Shown: in pieces, positions 24,175 through 32,544 of the stretch
Numbering within the stretch: position 1 is the stretch's first letter
Layout of the letters: every line of letters begins with the position of its first letter
Assembly (NCBI GenBank): GCA_017628235.1
Contig: JAGBZM010000004.1
Location: 1 to 39,734 of the forward strand
Length of the DNA stretch: 39,734 bases
Direction of reading: 5' to 3'
Origin: Lentisphaeria bacterium
GTDB lineage: Bacteria > Verrucomicrobiota > Lentisphaeria > Victivallales > Victivallaceae
Made by a program: the position numbers and the translations under genes
Notes under the pieces: generated by a model
What the model was told of the DNA's origin: nothing
The model's input: the letters and a program-made list of their open reading frames with translations, nothing else
Database searches by the model: none

Positions 24175-25036
24175 GAGTACCGGTTGCGGATGCAAGATCA
24201 ATCTGCGGTTGAAAGTTACCGGCCGCCGTCCGGACGGGATGCATGATTTATCCAGCTGTTTCCTCTTTTTCGCTGAACCCGGTGATGTACTGACCGTTGC
24301 CGGAGAACAGGAGTCAATGACTCTGGAGTGTCCGGGATTTCCGGAATTGGCCAATGAAAAAAATCTGGTCTGGCGCGCGGCGGAAGCATTTGCGGCAGCC
24401 GCCGGTATCGTGCCGCAGTGGAAGATCGTTCTGGAGAAAAAAGTTCCGCTGGCTGCCGGTTTGGGCGGCGGCAGTGCTGATGCCGGAGCGTTGCTCAAAG
24501 TGCTTAACGGCCGCTATCAGATATTCGATGACCGGCAGTTGAGTGAAATCGGATTTTCGCTGGGGGCGGATGTGCCGTTTTTTCTCCATCGCCGGGCGGC
24601 GTGGATCACCGGAGCCGGGGAAAATTGCCGGATGTTGGAAAAACTCCCGCCGATACCGCATATATTGATCGTCAATCCGGGATTCCCGGTTTCGGCGAAG
24701 TGGGCCTATACCCATTTATCTCCGGAATTGATCGGGCCGGATGATCCGGAGATGGAAAAAGCTTTTGTTTCCGGGCGGTGCAGCTGGCGGCAATTCTGTA
24801 TCAACGATCTGGCTCCGGCGGTGTTCCGCAAATTTCCGCTGCTGGAGATGCTGCGGGATGAGTTGTATTGCAACGGTGCGCAGCTGGTGCAGATGTCCGG
24901 CAGCGGACCGTCGCTTTTTGCACTCTTTGAGGAGAATGCAGAAGAGTGTGCCGGTAAAATACGGGAAAAGTTTGCCGGGATGGACGGTTTGCGGGTCTTC
25001 TGCCCGCCGGCGGTACAGTTATTGGAAAAAGAGTAG
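24161..25036 (+). CDS. ispE: 4-diphosphocytidyl-2-C-methyl-D-erythritol kinase IspE
   Basis: The product has 291 residues. I start at the ATG at 24161, which overlaps the upstream gene by 14 bases and places CKINLRLKVTGRRPDGMHDL, the usual N-terminal block, near residue 12. The GHMP-kinase ATP loop is VPLAAGLGGGSADAGALL, and the C-terminal glycine motif is QMSGSGPSLFALFEE. The usual Tyr/Asn/Phe-rich variation is minor. It phosphorylates CDP-methylerythritol in the MEP pathway of isoprenoid synthesis in the cytoplasm. It is co-transcribed with the oxidoreductase before it and probably the histidine kinase after it (19-base gap). Confidence 0.93.
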   Translation: MKWCESTGCGCKINLRLKVTGRRPDGMHDLSSCFLFFAEPGDVLTVAGEQESMTLECPGFPELANEKNLVWRAAEAFAAAAGIVPQWKIVLEKKVPLAAGLGGGSADAGALLKVLNGRYQIFDDRQLSEIGFSLGADVPFFLHRRAAWITGAGENCRMLEKLPPIPHILIVNPGFPVSAKWAYTHLSPELIGPDDPEMEKAFVSGRCSWRQFCINDLAPAVFRKFPLLEMLRDELYCNGAQLVQMSGSGPSLFALFEENAEECAGKIREKFAGMDGLRVFCPPAVQLLEKE

Positions 25037-25055
25037 TGATATGAAAGGATAATTT

Positions 25056-26951
25056 ATGGATTTGCAGATCGCAACTGCTTTTCTGCAATTACTTTTTATA
25101 TTCGTGATCCTGGCGGCTCTCTGCCATCAGCGCAACCGCATCGGAGTGGCTCCGGTGACGATGTCTTTCGGGGCGGTAATGTTTTTCGGGACCTTGATGA
25201 GTGCCGCTGAAGTTTGCGCTCCGCTGCCCTGGGGAGGTCAGATCAATATCGCGCAATTTTCGGTGTTCCTGCCGCTGCTTACGGCGTTTCTGATGGTTTA
25301 TATCACGATGGGAGTGCTGAAAGCTCAGCGGCTGCTGCTGGGGATCATGATCTGCTTTCTGCTCTACATCTATTTCGGCATGCTGATAAAAATGCAGTGC
25401 CGCAATATGCCTCCGGGAGCGTTGCGTGATGTGGTCATGATCATGCTCAATGATGGTACTGCTTCGGTGAATCTGAGTGCGGTATCCAATCTGATATCTT
25501 TCTTTACGGTTCCGCTGCTCTACTCATTCATGCCCCGGAAAATCGGGCGGACCGGCCGGATCGTTGCGGCACTGTTTCTGGCGGTGCTGCTGGGGCTGAT
25601 CCCCGAAGCGGTACTTTACAAACTGGGCAGCAGCAACGGTTCCTCCTCATATCAGGGAATGCTCACTATTCTGGCGGTTGCTCCGCTGCTGGGGATACTG
25701 CTCTCGTTTTACCTGACCGTTCTGGCGCGGGAAGTTACGGATACCGGCGGGGGCAAATGGGATTTCCTCTTTGCTTTTTTCGGCAGTTACAGCCGGGTGA
25801 AGGAGCTGGAAGATGACTTGAGCAACTGGGAGAACCGTTATCACCTGATTTTGCGGCATACGGCGGAAATGGTGGTGATGACCGACGGGAACGGGGTGAT
25901 CCAGGAGCTGAATATCGCCGCCGGAAAAATTTTCGGGGTCCGGAATATTTCTGCGCTGATCGGGCGCAACCTCTTTGATATGCTCTGCCGGATCGAATCG
26001 GAGGAGGATCTGCGCCATGCGGTCGATCATCCATTGTCATTCAATTGTGTGATAAATTCCGGAGATACGGAGAAAATCCTTTCGGCTTCACTCTCGCCGG
26101 TACATCTGAAGTCCCGGCTGCTGCTGGTGCTGGTCGGCCGGGATATCACCGGAGAGATCACGCTTGCCCGTGAAAAAGAGGAGCTGTCCGAACAGTTGAT
26201 GCACTCTCAACGTATGGAGTCGCTAGGGATGCTTGCCGGAGGGGTGGCGCATGACTTCAACAACTGCATTCATGCCATCATGGGCCATGCCGATGTGGTT
26301 TCCATGCTCTATGCCGGTGATCCGGAAAAGGTTTCCAGCCATCTCAAAAAGATCTCCTCCATTGCGGAAAAGGCCGGTAAACTGACTTCCCAGCTGCTCG
26401 GCTTTGCCCGCAAAGGCAAGTACAATGTTGTGGATATCGATCTGGTTAATCTGCTCAATGAAAGTATCTCTCTGCTCGATCCGATGCGGCGGCAGGATGT
26501 GGATATCAAATGTGATTTTGCTTCCGGGCCGCTGCTGATCCGGGGGGATCTGATACAGATGCAGCAGGTGGTGCTGAATCTGCTGATAAATGCTTTGGAT
26601 GCCACTTCCGGCAATCCGGGAGAGAGAATCTTGAATTTGAGTGCCGGACATGCGGCAGATGCACCGCTGAAATTCACTCCGCCGTCGGATAATCCGGAAG
26701 CGGAAGTGGACAAGTATCTTTACTTCGCCGTAAAGGATAACGGCAGCGGTATGGATGCCGATACGAAAAAGCGGATATTTGAACCGTTTTTCACTACCAA
26801 ACCGGTTGGTGCGGGGACCGGTATGGGTTTGGCAATGGTCTATGGAACAGTAACTCATCATCGCGGTTGGATCCAACTTGACAGTATGATCGGCAAAGGA
26901 ACGATTTTCTGTTTCTTTTTTCCGGAGGTATCACCGGACGGTAAAATATGA
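25056..26951 (+). CDS. Membrane-bound sensor histidine kinase with PAS domain
   Basis: The product has 631 residues, with AAGGAT before the ATG. The N-terminal ~235 residues hold about six or seven hydrophobic helices ([27 protein letters not shown] and others), a membrane sensor region without a large periplasmic loop. A PAS domain follows ([20 protein letters not shown], about 265-370). The H box is [20 protein letters not shown] with His399. The N box is [12 protein letters not shown], and the G boxes are [20 protein letters not shown] and [13 protein letters not shown]. The HDFNN style fits the HPK4-like group often paired with NtrC or hybrid REC regulators. There is no REC domain here and no response-regulator gene adjacent, so its partner is elsewhere. 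It overlaps radC by 4 bases. Confidence 0.93.
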   Translation: MDLQIATAFLQLLFIFVILAALCHQRNRIGVAPVTMSFGAVMFFGTLMSAAEVCAPLPWGGQINIAQFSVFLPLLTAFLMVYITMGVLKAQRLLLGIMICFLLYIYFGMLIKMQCRNMPPGALRDVVMIMLNDGTASVNLSAVSNLISFFTVPLLYSFMPRKIGRTGRIVAALFLAVLLGLIPEAVLYKLGSSNGSSSYQGMLTILAVAPLLGILLSFYLTVLAREVTDTGGGKWDFLFAFFGSYSRVKELEDDLSNWENRYHLILRHTAEMVVMTDGNGVIQELNIAAGKIFGVRNISALIGRNLFDMLCRIESEEDLRHAVDHPLSFNCVINSGDTEKILSASLSPVHLKSRLLLVLVGRDITGEITLAREKEELSEQLMHSQRMESLGMLAGGVAHDFNNCIHAIMGHADVVSMLYAGDPEKVSSHLKKISSIAEKAGKLTSQLLGFARKGKYNVVDIDLVNLLNESISLLDPMRRQDVDIKCDFASGPLLIRGDLIQMQQVVLNLLINALDATSGNPGERILNLSAGHAADAPLKFTPPSDNPEAEVDKYLYFAVKDNGSGMDADTKKRIFEPFFTTKPVGAGTGMGLAMVYGTVTHHRGWIQLDSMIGKGTIFCFFFPEVSPDGKI

Positions 26952-27661
26952 TCGAATATCTCAATGGCCACCGCGCACGCTTGCGGGAACGTTTCATCCG
27001 GGCGGGGCGTGCCGGATTGGCAGATTACGAATTACTTGAATTGCTGTTGTTTTATGCGATTCCGCGCCGGGATGTCAAAGGAATTGCGAAGGAGCTGCTG
27101 GCCCGCTTCGGTTCTCTGGCGATGGTGCTGAATGCTTCTCCGGAACAGTTGATGCAGACCGGAGGTATCGGTCCCGGGGCGGCGGTGTTGTTTCAACTGT
27201 TCAAGGTTCTGGAAGTAGAGCTGTCTTCGCACTCTCTGACCGGCGGCAGATTGCTCAAAGACCCTGATGTTCTCAAGCATTATCTGCTTTCGGTGTTTGC
27301 CGACTGCCGGGAGGAGGAGTTGAAACTGCTGCTTCTGGATAAGGAATTCCGTTTGCTCGATGTGGTCACTTTTTCCGGAAATCAACGCAATGTGGCAGTC
27401 AACCGCAAACCACTGACGTACCGATTACTGGCCTGCCGCAAATTGCGTCAGGTGATTATGTGCCATAATCACCTTGATCAAATAATACCTTCAAAAGCTG
27501 ATATCCGCAATACGATAATCATGAAAGACATTTTGCATGGATTGTCTGTCACGCTGCTGGATCATATCATTGTTTGCGGCGATCAATACCTGTCGCTGAT
27601 GAAACATTCCGGTTTTCTCACCGGGGATACCAGCAGGCAAAGCTCCTCTCCCCGTCATTGA
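26948..27661 (+). CDS. radC: RadC-like JAB/MPN domain protein with altered JAMM motif
   Basis: The product has 237 residues, and its ATG overlaps the kinase stop. The N-terminal ~75 residues have the RadC helix-hairpin-helix region (HRARLRERFIRAG, LADYELLELLLFYAIPRRDV, LMQTGGIGPGAA). The C-terminal JAB domain has LLDKEFRLLDV and LLDHIIVCGDQYLSLMKHSGF, both typical. The metal motif, normally HNHPSG...PS-x-x-D, reads HNHLDQIIPSKAD: His173, His175, Ser182 and Asp185 are kept, but Pro-Ser-Gly is replaced and one residue is missing. RadC proteins have no settled function in repair. Its 3' end overlaps the convergent OppF-type gene by 44 bases. Confidence 0.88.
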   Translation: MIEYLNGHRARLRERFIRAGRAGLADYELLELLLFYAIPRRDVKGIAKELLARFGSLAMVLNASPEQLMQTGGIGPGAAVLFQLFKVLEVELSSHSLTGGRLLKDPDVLKHYLLSVFADCREEELKLLLLDKEFRLLDVVTFSGNQRNVAVNRKPLTYRLLACRKLRQVIMCHNHLDQIIPSKADIRNTIIMKDILHGLSVTLLDHIIVCGDQYLSLMKHSGFLTGDTSRQSSSPRH

Positions 27662-28577
27662 CCGGAGTAAGCGGCGGTTTTTCTTCCCGGCACCGTTTTC
27701 CGGCGTAAGGACACCTTTCATGGAAAGGGCATCCGGATGGCGGAGCCAGCGGCGAAGGGACATCGCCGGTCAGGCGGATACGGTTTTTCAATCCGCTGCC
27801 GGTGACCGGTACTGCTGAGAGCAGAGCTTCAGTATACGGGTGATGCGGCGAAGAAACCAGCTGCCGGGCCGGGGCGCATTCGACGATATTGCCCAGATAC
27901 ATCACCATGATCCGGGCGGAAATGTGTTCGACGACCGCCAGATCGTGAGCGATGAAAAGTATGGCGGTATTCTGTTTCTGCTGAATATCCTGCAGCAGAT
28001 TGACAATCGCTGACTGAACACTGACATCCAGGGCGGAAACCGGTTCATCCGCGACAATGAAATCAGGTCCGGCGGCCAGAGCGCGGGCAATGCCGATACG
28101 CTGCCGCTGTCCGCCGGAAAACTGGTGGGGGTAACGATTTAATGCATCGGCGGTCAAACCGACCATCTCCAGCAGAGAGGCAGCTTTTTCCCGCCTCTGA
28201 CTCTCCGGCATGCGCTGATGCAGACTGATGACTTCATCCAATGTGGAAAAGACCGGCAATCTTGGATTGAGTGAACCGTAAGGGTCCTGAAATATCATTT
28301 GAAACTGTTTCCGCATCGCTTTGAGTTCCCGTCCCCGGGCGCGGACCAGATCTTTCCCGTCCAGCAGGATCTTTCCGGAACAGGGATTTTCAAGTTTCAC
28401 CAGAGTTTTGCCCAGAGTACTTTTGCCGCAGCCGGATTCTCCGACCAGCCCGAGGGTCTCGCCCCGGTCGAGGGTGAATGAAACATTGTTGACTGCCTCC
28501 AGATAACGCTGTTTGCAAAACCAGGGGGTGCGGACCTTGTAACGGACAGAGAGATTTTCGACTTCGAGCAGCGGCAT
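27618..28577 (-). CDS. Oligopeptide/dipeptide ABC transporter ATPase (OppF/DppF type)
   Basis: The product has 319 residues. Walker A is GLVGESGCGKSTLGKTLVKLE, the Q-loop region MIFQDPYGSLNPRLPV, the signature HQFSGGQRQRIGIARAL, Walker B FIVADEPVSALDVSVQ, and the switch His is in ILFIAHDLAVVE. The C-terminal oligopeptide-permease extension contains CPFHERCPYAGKRCREEKP, the cysteine motif of DppF/OppF. It energises peptide or nickel uptake with OppBCD partners. No permease, binding protein or OppD gene is present in the window; the upstream neighbour is a PP2C gene 3 bases away. The final 44 bases overlap radC on the other strand. Confidence 0.93.
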   Translation of the reverse strand: MPLLEVENLSVRYKVRTPWFCKQRYLEAVNNVSFTLDRGETLGLVGESGCGKSTLGKTLVKLENPCSGKILLDGKDLVRARGRELKAMRKQFQMIFQDPYGSLNPRLPVFSTLDEVISLHQRMPESQRREKAASLLEMVGLTADALNRYPHQFSGGQRQRIGIARALAAGPDFIVADEPVSALDVSVQSAIVNLLQDIQQKQNTAILFIAHDLAVVEHISARIMVMYLGNIVECAPARQLVSSPHHPYTEALLSAVPVTGSGLKNRIRLTGDVPSPLAPPSGCPFHERCPYAGKRCREEKPPLTPVNDGERSFACWYPR

Positions 28578-28580
28578 GAT

Positions 28581-29342
28581 TCACTCTTTCCTGCCGCCGG
28601 GAACAGAGGCGGCGCAAATGATGGTTATATTATCTTTTTCTCCGGCGAGCAGTGCGCCCCGGAGCAGCTGGTTGACGGCCTGACGGGCGGAAAAGTCATC
28701 GCTGCCCAGAATTCCGGAGAAAAGCTGTTCGGGCTGACGGTTGTAAAGCCCGTCGGAACAGAGCATATATCTGGCATCCGGCATCCGGGCAACGGTCTGC
28801 ATGTCCAGATTCAGAAATTTGGCGGTTCCCAGAGAACGGGAGACCAGACTGGTGTGAAGCAGCCGTCCGGTTTTCTGCAGTTCATCGTATCCCTCCGGGC
28901 GGTGATCGACCGACAGCTGGCGCAGCGGTTTGTGCCCCGGAGCGCGGTGAAATTCGTAAATGCGGCTGTCTCCGGCGTAGGCGCAGATCACTTCGGCGGC
29001 AGTGAAGATGGCTGCGGCGATGGTGCAGCCCATCGGTTTGACCCGGCGGCCCTTGAGATTGAAGTCAAATATTCTCTCATTGGCATATTCCAGGGTTTCC
29101 CGGAGGAAACGGGCATCCCACTTGCGGCTGTCCAGTTTGCTGGCGGCATTGTAAAGTTCGCGGCAACAGATGTAACTGGCCACTTCTCCCCGGCTGTGGC
29201 CGCCGATGCCGTCGGCAACTGCCGCCAGTACCGCGCTGCCTCCGGGCGGGGCGTAGATCAGAAAATTGTCCTCATTATGATGGCGGACGGGGCCGGTGTT
29301 GCTCTCTCCGGCGATATCCAATCCGGCAAAATTGATATTCAT
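28581..29342 (-). CDS. PP2C-family serine/threonine protein phosphatase
   Basis: The product has 253 residues from the ATG at 29342; a longer frame to 29417 runs through the promoter region. The metal-binding motifs are VRHHNEDNFLIY (motif 1), AAVADGIGGHSRGEVASYI (motif 2), VICAYAGDSRIYEF, YMLCSDGLYNRQ and EKDNITIICAAS. All aspartates for the two-metal centre are present, so it should be active. It is a soluble cytoplasmic phosphatase that reverses Hanks-type Ser/Thr kinase signalling, but no such kinase is in the window. It forms an operon with the OppF-type ATPase and is divergent from the MurC-like gene. Confidence 0.92.
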   Translation of the reverse strand: MNINFAGLDIAGESNTGPVRHHNEDNFLIYAPPGGSAVLAAVADGIGGHSRGEVASYICCRELYNAASKLDSRKWDARFLRETLEYANERIFDFNLKGRRVKPMGCTIAAAIFTAAEVICAYAGDSRIYEFHRAPGHKPLRQLSVDHRPEGYDELQKTGRLLHTSLVSRSLGTAKFLNLDMQTVARMPDARYMLCSDGLYNRQPEQLFSGILGSDDFSARQAVNQLLRGALLAGEKDNITIICAASVPGGRKE

Positions 29343-29355
29343 GGCAAAAAATCTC

Positions 29356-29384
29356 TTGAAAAATCGTCTTTTGTTTAGTATAGT
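29356..29384 (+). promoter_or_regulatory. Sigma-70-type promoter of the MurC-like gene
   Basis: TTGAAA (29356-29361) and TATAGT (29379-29384) are 17 bases apart, each 5 of 6 to consensus, about 50 bases upstream of the ATG at 29437. Transcription would start near 29,391. Confidence 0.65.
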
Positions 29385-29405
29385 ATGAAAAATGCTTAAA
29401 AGCAA
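29377..29405 (-). promoter_or_regulatory. Candidate promoter of the PP2C gene, overlapping the divergent promoter
   Basis: On the minus strand TTGCTT (29405-29400) and TATACT (29382-29377) are 17 bases apart; the -10 is 5 of 6 to consensus and the -35 is 3 of 6. Its -10 shares four bases with the -10 of the plus-strand promoter. Confidence 0.45.
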
Positions 29406-29436
29406 ATCAAATTTCAACTTCCGGAGATAAATATTG

Positions 29437-30819
29437 ATGAAAAGTTTTCATTTTATCGGAGTCGGCGGTATCGGCATGAGTGCGCTTGCCGCCGGAGCAG
29501 CGGCACGCGGATGGCAGGTCAGCGGCAGTGACCGGGGCGCGGACAAGCCGGAAAATGCTCCGTTGATATCAGCGTTACGGGCGCAGGGAGTGAAGATTTA
29601 TCCGCAGGATGGATCACGTTTTTCTTCCGGAAACATGCCGGAAGCTCTGGTTTTCAGTACCGCCATTGAGGAGGACAATCCGGATCTGCTGGCTGCCGGG
29701 GATATTCCCCGGATGCACCGCTCTGAATTTCTGCGGCTGCTGCTGGATGATTCCGGGAAAACGACCATCGCCGTGACCGGCAGCTGCGGGAAAAGTTCGG
29801 TGACGGCCCACATTACGGAAACCCTCGATCATCTGGGGGCGGACCCGGAGATGATATCCGGAGCGTTATCCAAAAGTTACCGCCGGAGCGACAATGCCGG
29901 TAATTACCGGGCCGGAAATGGAAATTTTCTGGTCTTTGAAGCCGATGAAAGCGATAAAAGTCTGCTGGCTTACGGAGCAGATTATGCCGTGATCCTCAAT
30001 ATCGGTACCGACCATTATGAACAGGACGAATTGGTGCGGGTATTCGGGGAATTTCTGCACAATATCCGGCGCGGCGCGGTGCTTTCCCGGCAGGTGGCCG
30101 ACGCTTTGGCCGGAAGGATACCCGAACATCTGCAGATCAAAATTTTTGATGAGGTACAAGGCAGCGAAGCAGCTCTGACTCTGCGCAAATATATTCCCGG
30201 TCCGGTGCCTGCGGCCGATTGTGCCGACGGTACGCTTCTGAATCTGCCGGCTCCCGGCAGGCATACGGCACTCAATGCGCTTGCCATCCGGGGATTGACC
30301 GCACTGCTGGGATTTGATGACCGTTTGGCACTCAATGCGCTTGGTGAGTTCGGCGGGGTGTGGCGGCGCAATGATTATGCCGGAAAGACTCCGTCCGGCG
30401 CGGCGGTTTATGATGATTACGCCCACAATCCGGAAAAGATCATCTCCTGTTTGTCTGCTATGCGCGAATCTGCTTCCGGAACTTTGCTGGCGGTTTTTCA
30501 GCCGCACGGTTACGGACCATTGGGGTTTATGGCCGGTGCGCTGTTTGAAAAACTGGAGGAGTTCCTGCAGAAGGATGATATTTTCGTTTTGATGGAACCT
30601 TACTACGCCGGGGGAACCACCTCCTTTTCTCCGCACAGCTGTGACGTGTGCCGGTCATGGCAGGAAGCAAGCACCCACCCGCAAACTTATATCAGCATCA
30701 GCGACCGCAATGAACTCAAGAGATTTCTGCAGCAGCGTGCCGGGAAGGGGGATGTGGTGGTGATAATGGGGGCCAGAGATAATTCATTGAGCATTTTTGC
30801 CCGTACTCTCACCTTGTAA
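29437..30819 (+). CDS. MurC-like Mur ligase with unusual nucleotide-binding and substrate motifs
   Basis: The product has 460 residues, the normal length for MurC; the ATG at 29437 follows CCGGAG, and a TTG three bases earlier is an alternative. The N-terminal UDP-binding fold is SFHFIGVGGIGMSALAAGAAA. The ATP loop is VTGSCGKSSVTAHI (Lys119) rather than the usual GTHGKTTT. FEADESD and NIGTDHYEQDELVRVFGEFL match the MurC central domain. PGRHTALNALA and GVWRRND replace GRHNxLNA and GxxRRF. The C-terminal DDYAHNPEKI and VFQPHGYGPL replace DDYGHHPTEI and VFQPHRYSR. It may be a true but diverged UDP-MurNAc:L-Ala ligase, or a paralogue acting on another substrate. It is alone rather than within a dcw cluster. 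Confidence 0.88.
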   Translation: MKSFHFIGVGGIGMSALAAGAAARGWQVSGSDRGADKPENAPLISALRAQGVKIYPQDGSRFSSGNMPEALVFSTAIEEDNPDLLAAGDIPRMHRSEFLRLLLDDSGKTTIAVTGSCGKSSVTAHITETLDHLGADPEMISGALSKSYRRSDNAGNYRAGNGNFLVFEADESDKSLLAYGADYAVILNIGTDHYEQDELVRVFGEFLHNIRRGAVLSRQVADALAGRIPEHLQIKIFDEVQGSEAALTLRKYIPGPVPAADCADGTLLNLPAPGRHTALNALAIRGLTALLGFDDRLALNALGEFGGVWRRNDYAGKTPSGAAVYDDYAHNPEKIISCLSAMRESASGTLLAVFQPHGYGPLGFMAGALFEKLEEFLQKDDIFVLMEPYYAGGTTSFSPHSCDVCRSWQEASTHPQTYISISDRNELKRFLQQRAGKGDVVVIMGARDNSLSIFARTLTL

Positions 30820-30897
30820 AATCACCTTGCCGGAGATATATTAAACAGACGGAAGCAATAATCAGCAATTCACAAGAACAAAGCAGAGGATTTCCCG

Positions 30898-31167
30898 ATG
30901 AAAGCAGTTATCAGTGTAACCGGTTGCGATGCAGTAGGCATCATCGCCAAAGTCAGTGCCGTTTGTGCCGAATATCAGGTCAATATCGTAGATATTTCCC
31001 AGACGGTGCTGCAGGAGTATTTTTCCATGATCATGCTGGTGGAAATCGACCGGATCAATTCTCCTTTCACCGCTTTTGTTGACCGCATGAGCGAATTGGG
31101 GCGGCAGAGCAATCTGGAGATCCATACGATGCACGAAGATATATTCAATGCGATGCACCGGATTTGA
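30898..31167 (+). CDS. ACT-domain protein (UPF0237)
   Basis: The product has 89 residues, with GAGG 8 bases before the ATG. It is a single ACT domain: MKAVISVTGCDAVGIIAKVS is followed by VNIVDISQTVLQEYFSMIML and ends FNAMHRI, matching the UPF0237 family almost throughout. Such proteins are regularly encoded directly before a UPF0210 protein, as here (12-base gap). It probably binds a small ligand such as an amino acid and modulates its partner; the ligand is unknown. Confidence 0.93.
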   Translation: MKAVISVTGCDAVGIIAKVSAVCAEYQVNIVDISQTVLQEYFSMIMLVEIDRINSPFTAFVDRMSELGRQSNLEIHTMHEDIFNAMHRI

Positions 31168-31179
31168 GGAGATGGCCGC

Positions 31180-32535
31180 ATGTTGAAAAACCACGATATA
31201 TTTGAAACCATCAATATGATCCGGGAGGAGTGTCTGGATATCCGGACGATCACGATGGGAATTTCGCTTTTCGATTGTCAGAGCGATGACGAAAAGCGTT
31301 TGTGTACTAAAATATACGATAAAATAATGTACCATGCCCGCGATCTGGTGCAGACCGGGGCGGGTATTGAGAAAGAGTACGGAATACCCATTATCAACAA
31401 ACGGGTTTCCGTCACTCCGGTATCCCTGATGTGCGGCGGCATTTCCCGCGACGGAGCTTTGAATATCGCCCATACTCTCGATCGGGCGGCGGCGGAATTG
31501 GGGATCAACTTCATCGGCGGTTACAGTGCGTTGGTACAGAAAGGATTTTCCAACGGTTCCCGGACATTGATCTCCGCGATCCCCGAAGCTCTGGCTGCGA
31601 CCAAAAGACTCTGTTCCTCGGTGAATGTCGCTTCCACCAAGGCCGGGATCAACATGGATGCGGTGGCACTTATGGGGCGGGTGATCTGTGAAACTGCAGA
31701 GTTGACCCGCAATGAATCGGCCATCGGTTGTGCCAAGTTGGTGGTGTTCGCCAATGTGCCGGAGGATAATCCGTTTATGGCCGGAGCGTTTCACGGCATG
31801 GGTGAACCGGAAACGGTGATAAATGTCGGAGTTTCCGGGCCGGGAGTGGTGGCTTCCGCCATCCGCCGGGCCGGAGATTCATGCAATTTGACCGATATCG
31901 CCGAAACGATCAAGCGGACGGCATTCAAGATCACCCGGGTGGGGCAGTTGGTGGCCAAACTTGCCAGCGAAAGACTCAATGTCCCCTTCGGAATCGTCGA
32001 TCTTTCACTTGCTCCGACTCCGGCAGTCGGGGATTCAGTGGCTTATATTCTGGAGTCCATCGGGTTGGAAAAGTGCGGTTGTCCGGGAACTACTGCTGCT
32101 CTGGCCATGCTCAATGATGCCGTAAAAAAGGGCGGAGTGATGGCTTCCAGCCATGTCGGAGGCCTTTCCGGTGCATTCATTCCGGTATCAGAAGATGCCG
32201 GGATGATCGCTGCCGCCGGGTGCGGGGCTCTTTCTCTGGAGAAACTCGAAGCGATGACCGCAGTCTGTTCCGTCGGACTGGATATGATCGCCATTCCGGA
32301 AGATACTCCGGCAGAAGTTATTTCCGGCATTATCGCTGACGAGATCGCCATCGGTGTGGTCAATACCAAAACCACTGCTGTCCGGCTCATTCCCGCCGGT
32401 AAAGCCGGGGATATGGTTTGTTTCGGCGGTCTGCTCGGCGAAGCTCCGGTGATCCCGGTATCGCGTTACTCTCCGGCTAAAATGATCAATCGCGGCGGCC
32501 GGATACCTGCGCCATTGCAAAGTTTGAAAAATTAA
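31180..32535 (+). CDS. UPF0210 (PFL) family protein
   Basis: The product has 451 residues, the usual size, with GGAG before the ATG. Conserved blocks seen include [67 protein letters not shown] and [20 protein letters not shown]. The family name PFL comes from weak similarity to pyruvate formate-lyase; no enzymatic activity is established, and I see no glycyl-radical motif. The tight pairing with the UPF0237 ACT protein upstream is conserved across many bacteria and suggests an ACT-regulated enzyme. dnaE follows after 9 bases. Confidence 0.93.
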   Translation: MLKNHDIFETINMIREECLDIRTITMGISLFDCQSDDEKRLCTKIYDKIMYHARDLVQTGAGIEKEYGIPIINKRVSVTPVSLMCGGISRDGALNIAHTLDRAAAELGINFIGGYSALVQKGFSNGSRTLISAIPEALAATKRLCSSVNVASTKAGINMDAVALMGRVICETAELTRNESAIGCAKLVVFANVPEDNPFMAGAFHGMGEPETVINVGVSGPGVVASAIRRAGDSCNLTDIAETIKRTAFKITRVGQLVAKLASERLNVPFGIVDLSLAPTPAVGDSVAYILESIGLEKCGCPGTTAALAMLNDAVKKGGVMASSHVGGLSGAFIPVSEDAGMIAAAGCGALSLEKLEAMTAVCSVGLDMIAIPEDTPAEVISGIIADEIAIGVVNTKTTAVRLIPAGKAGDMVCFGGLLGEAPVIPVSRYSPAKMINRGGRIPAPLQSLKN

Positions 32536-32544
32536 GGAGTATTC

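Noticed and set aside
31180-32535. Pyruvate formate-lyase
   Set aside because: The PFL family label is historical; no glycyl-radical or active-site cysteine pair motif is seen, and the protein matches UPF0210.
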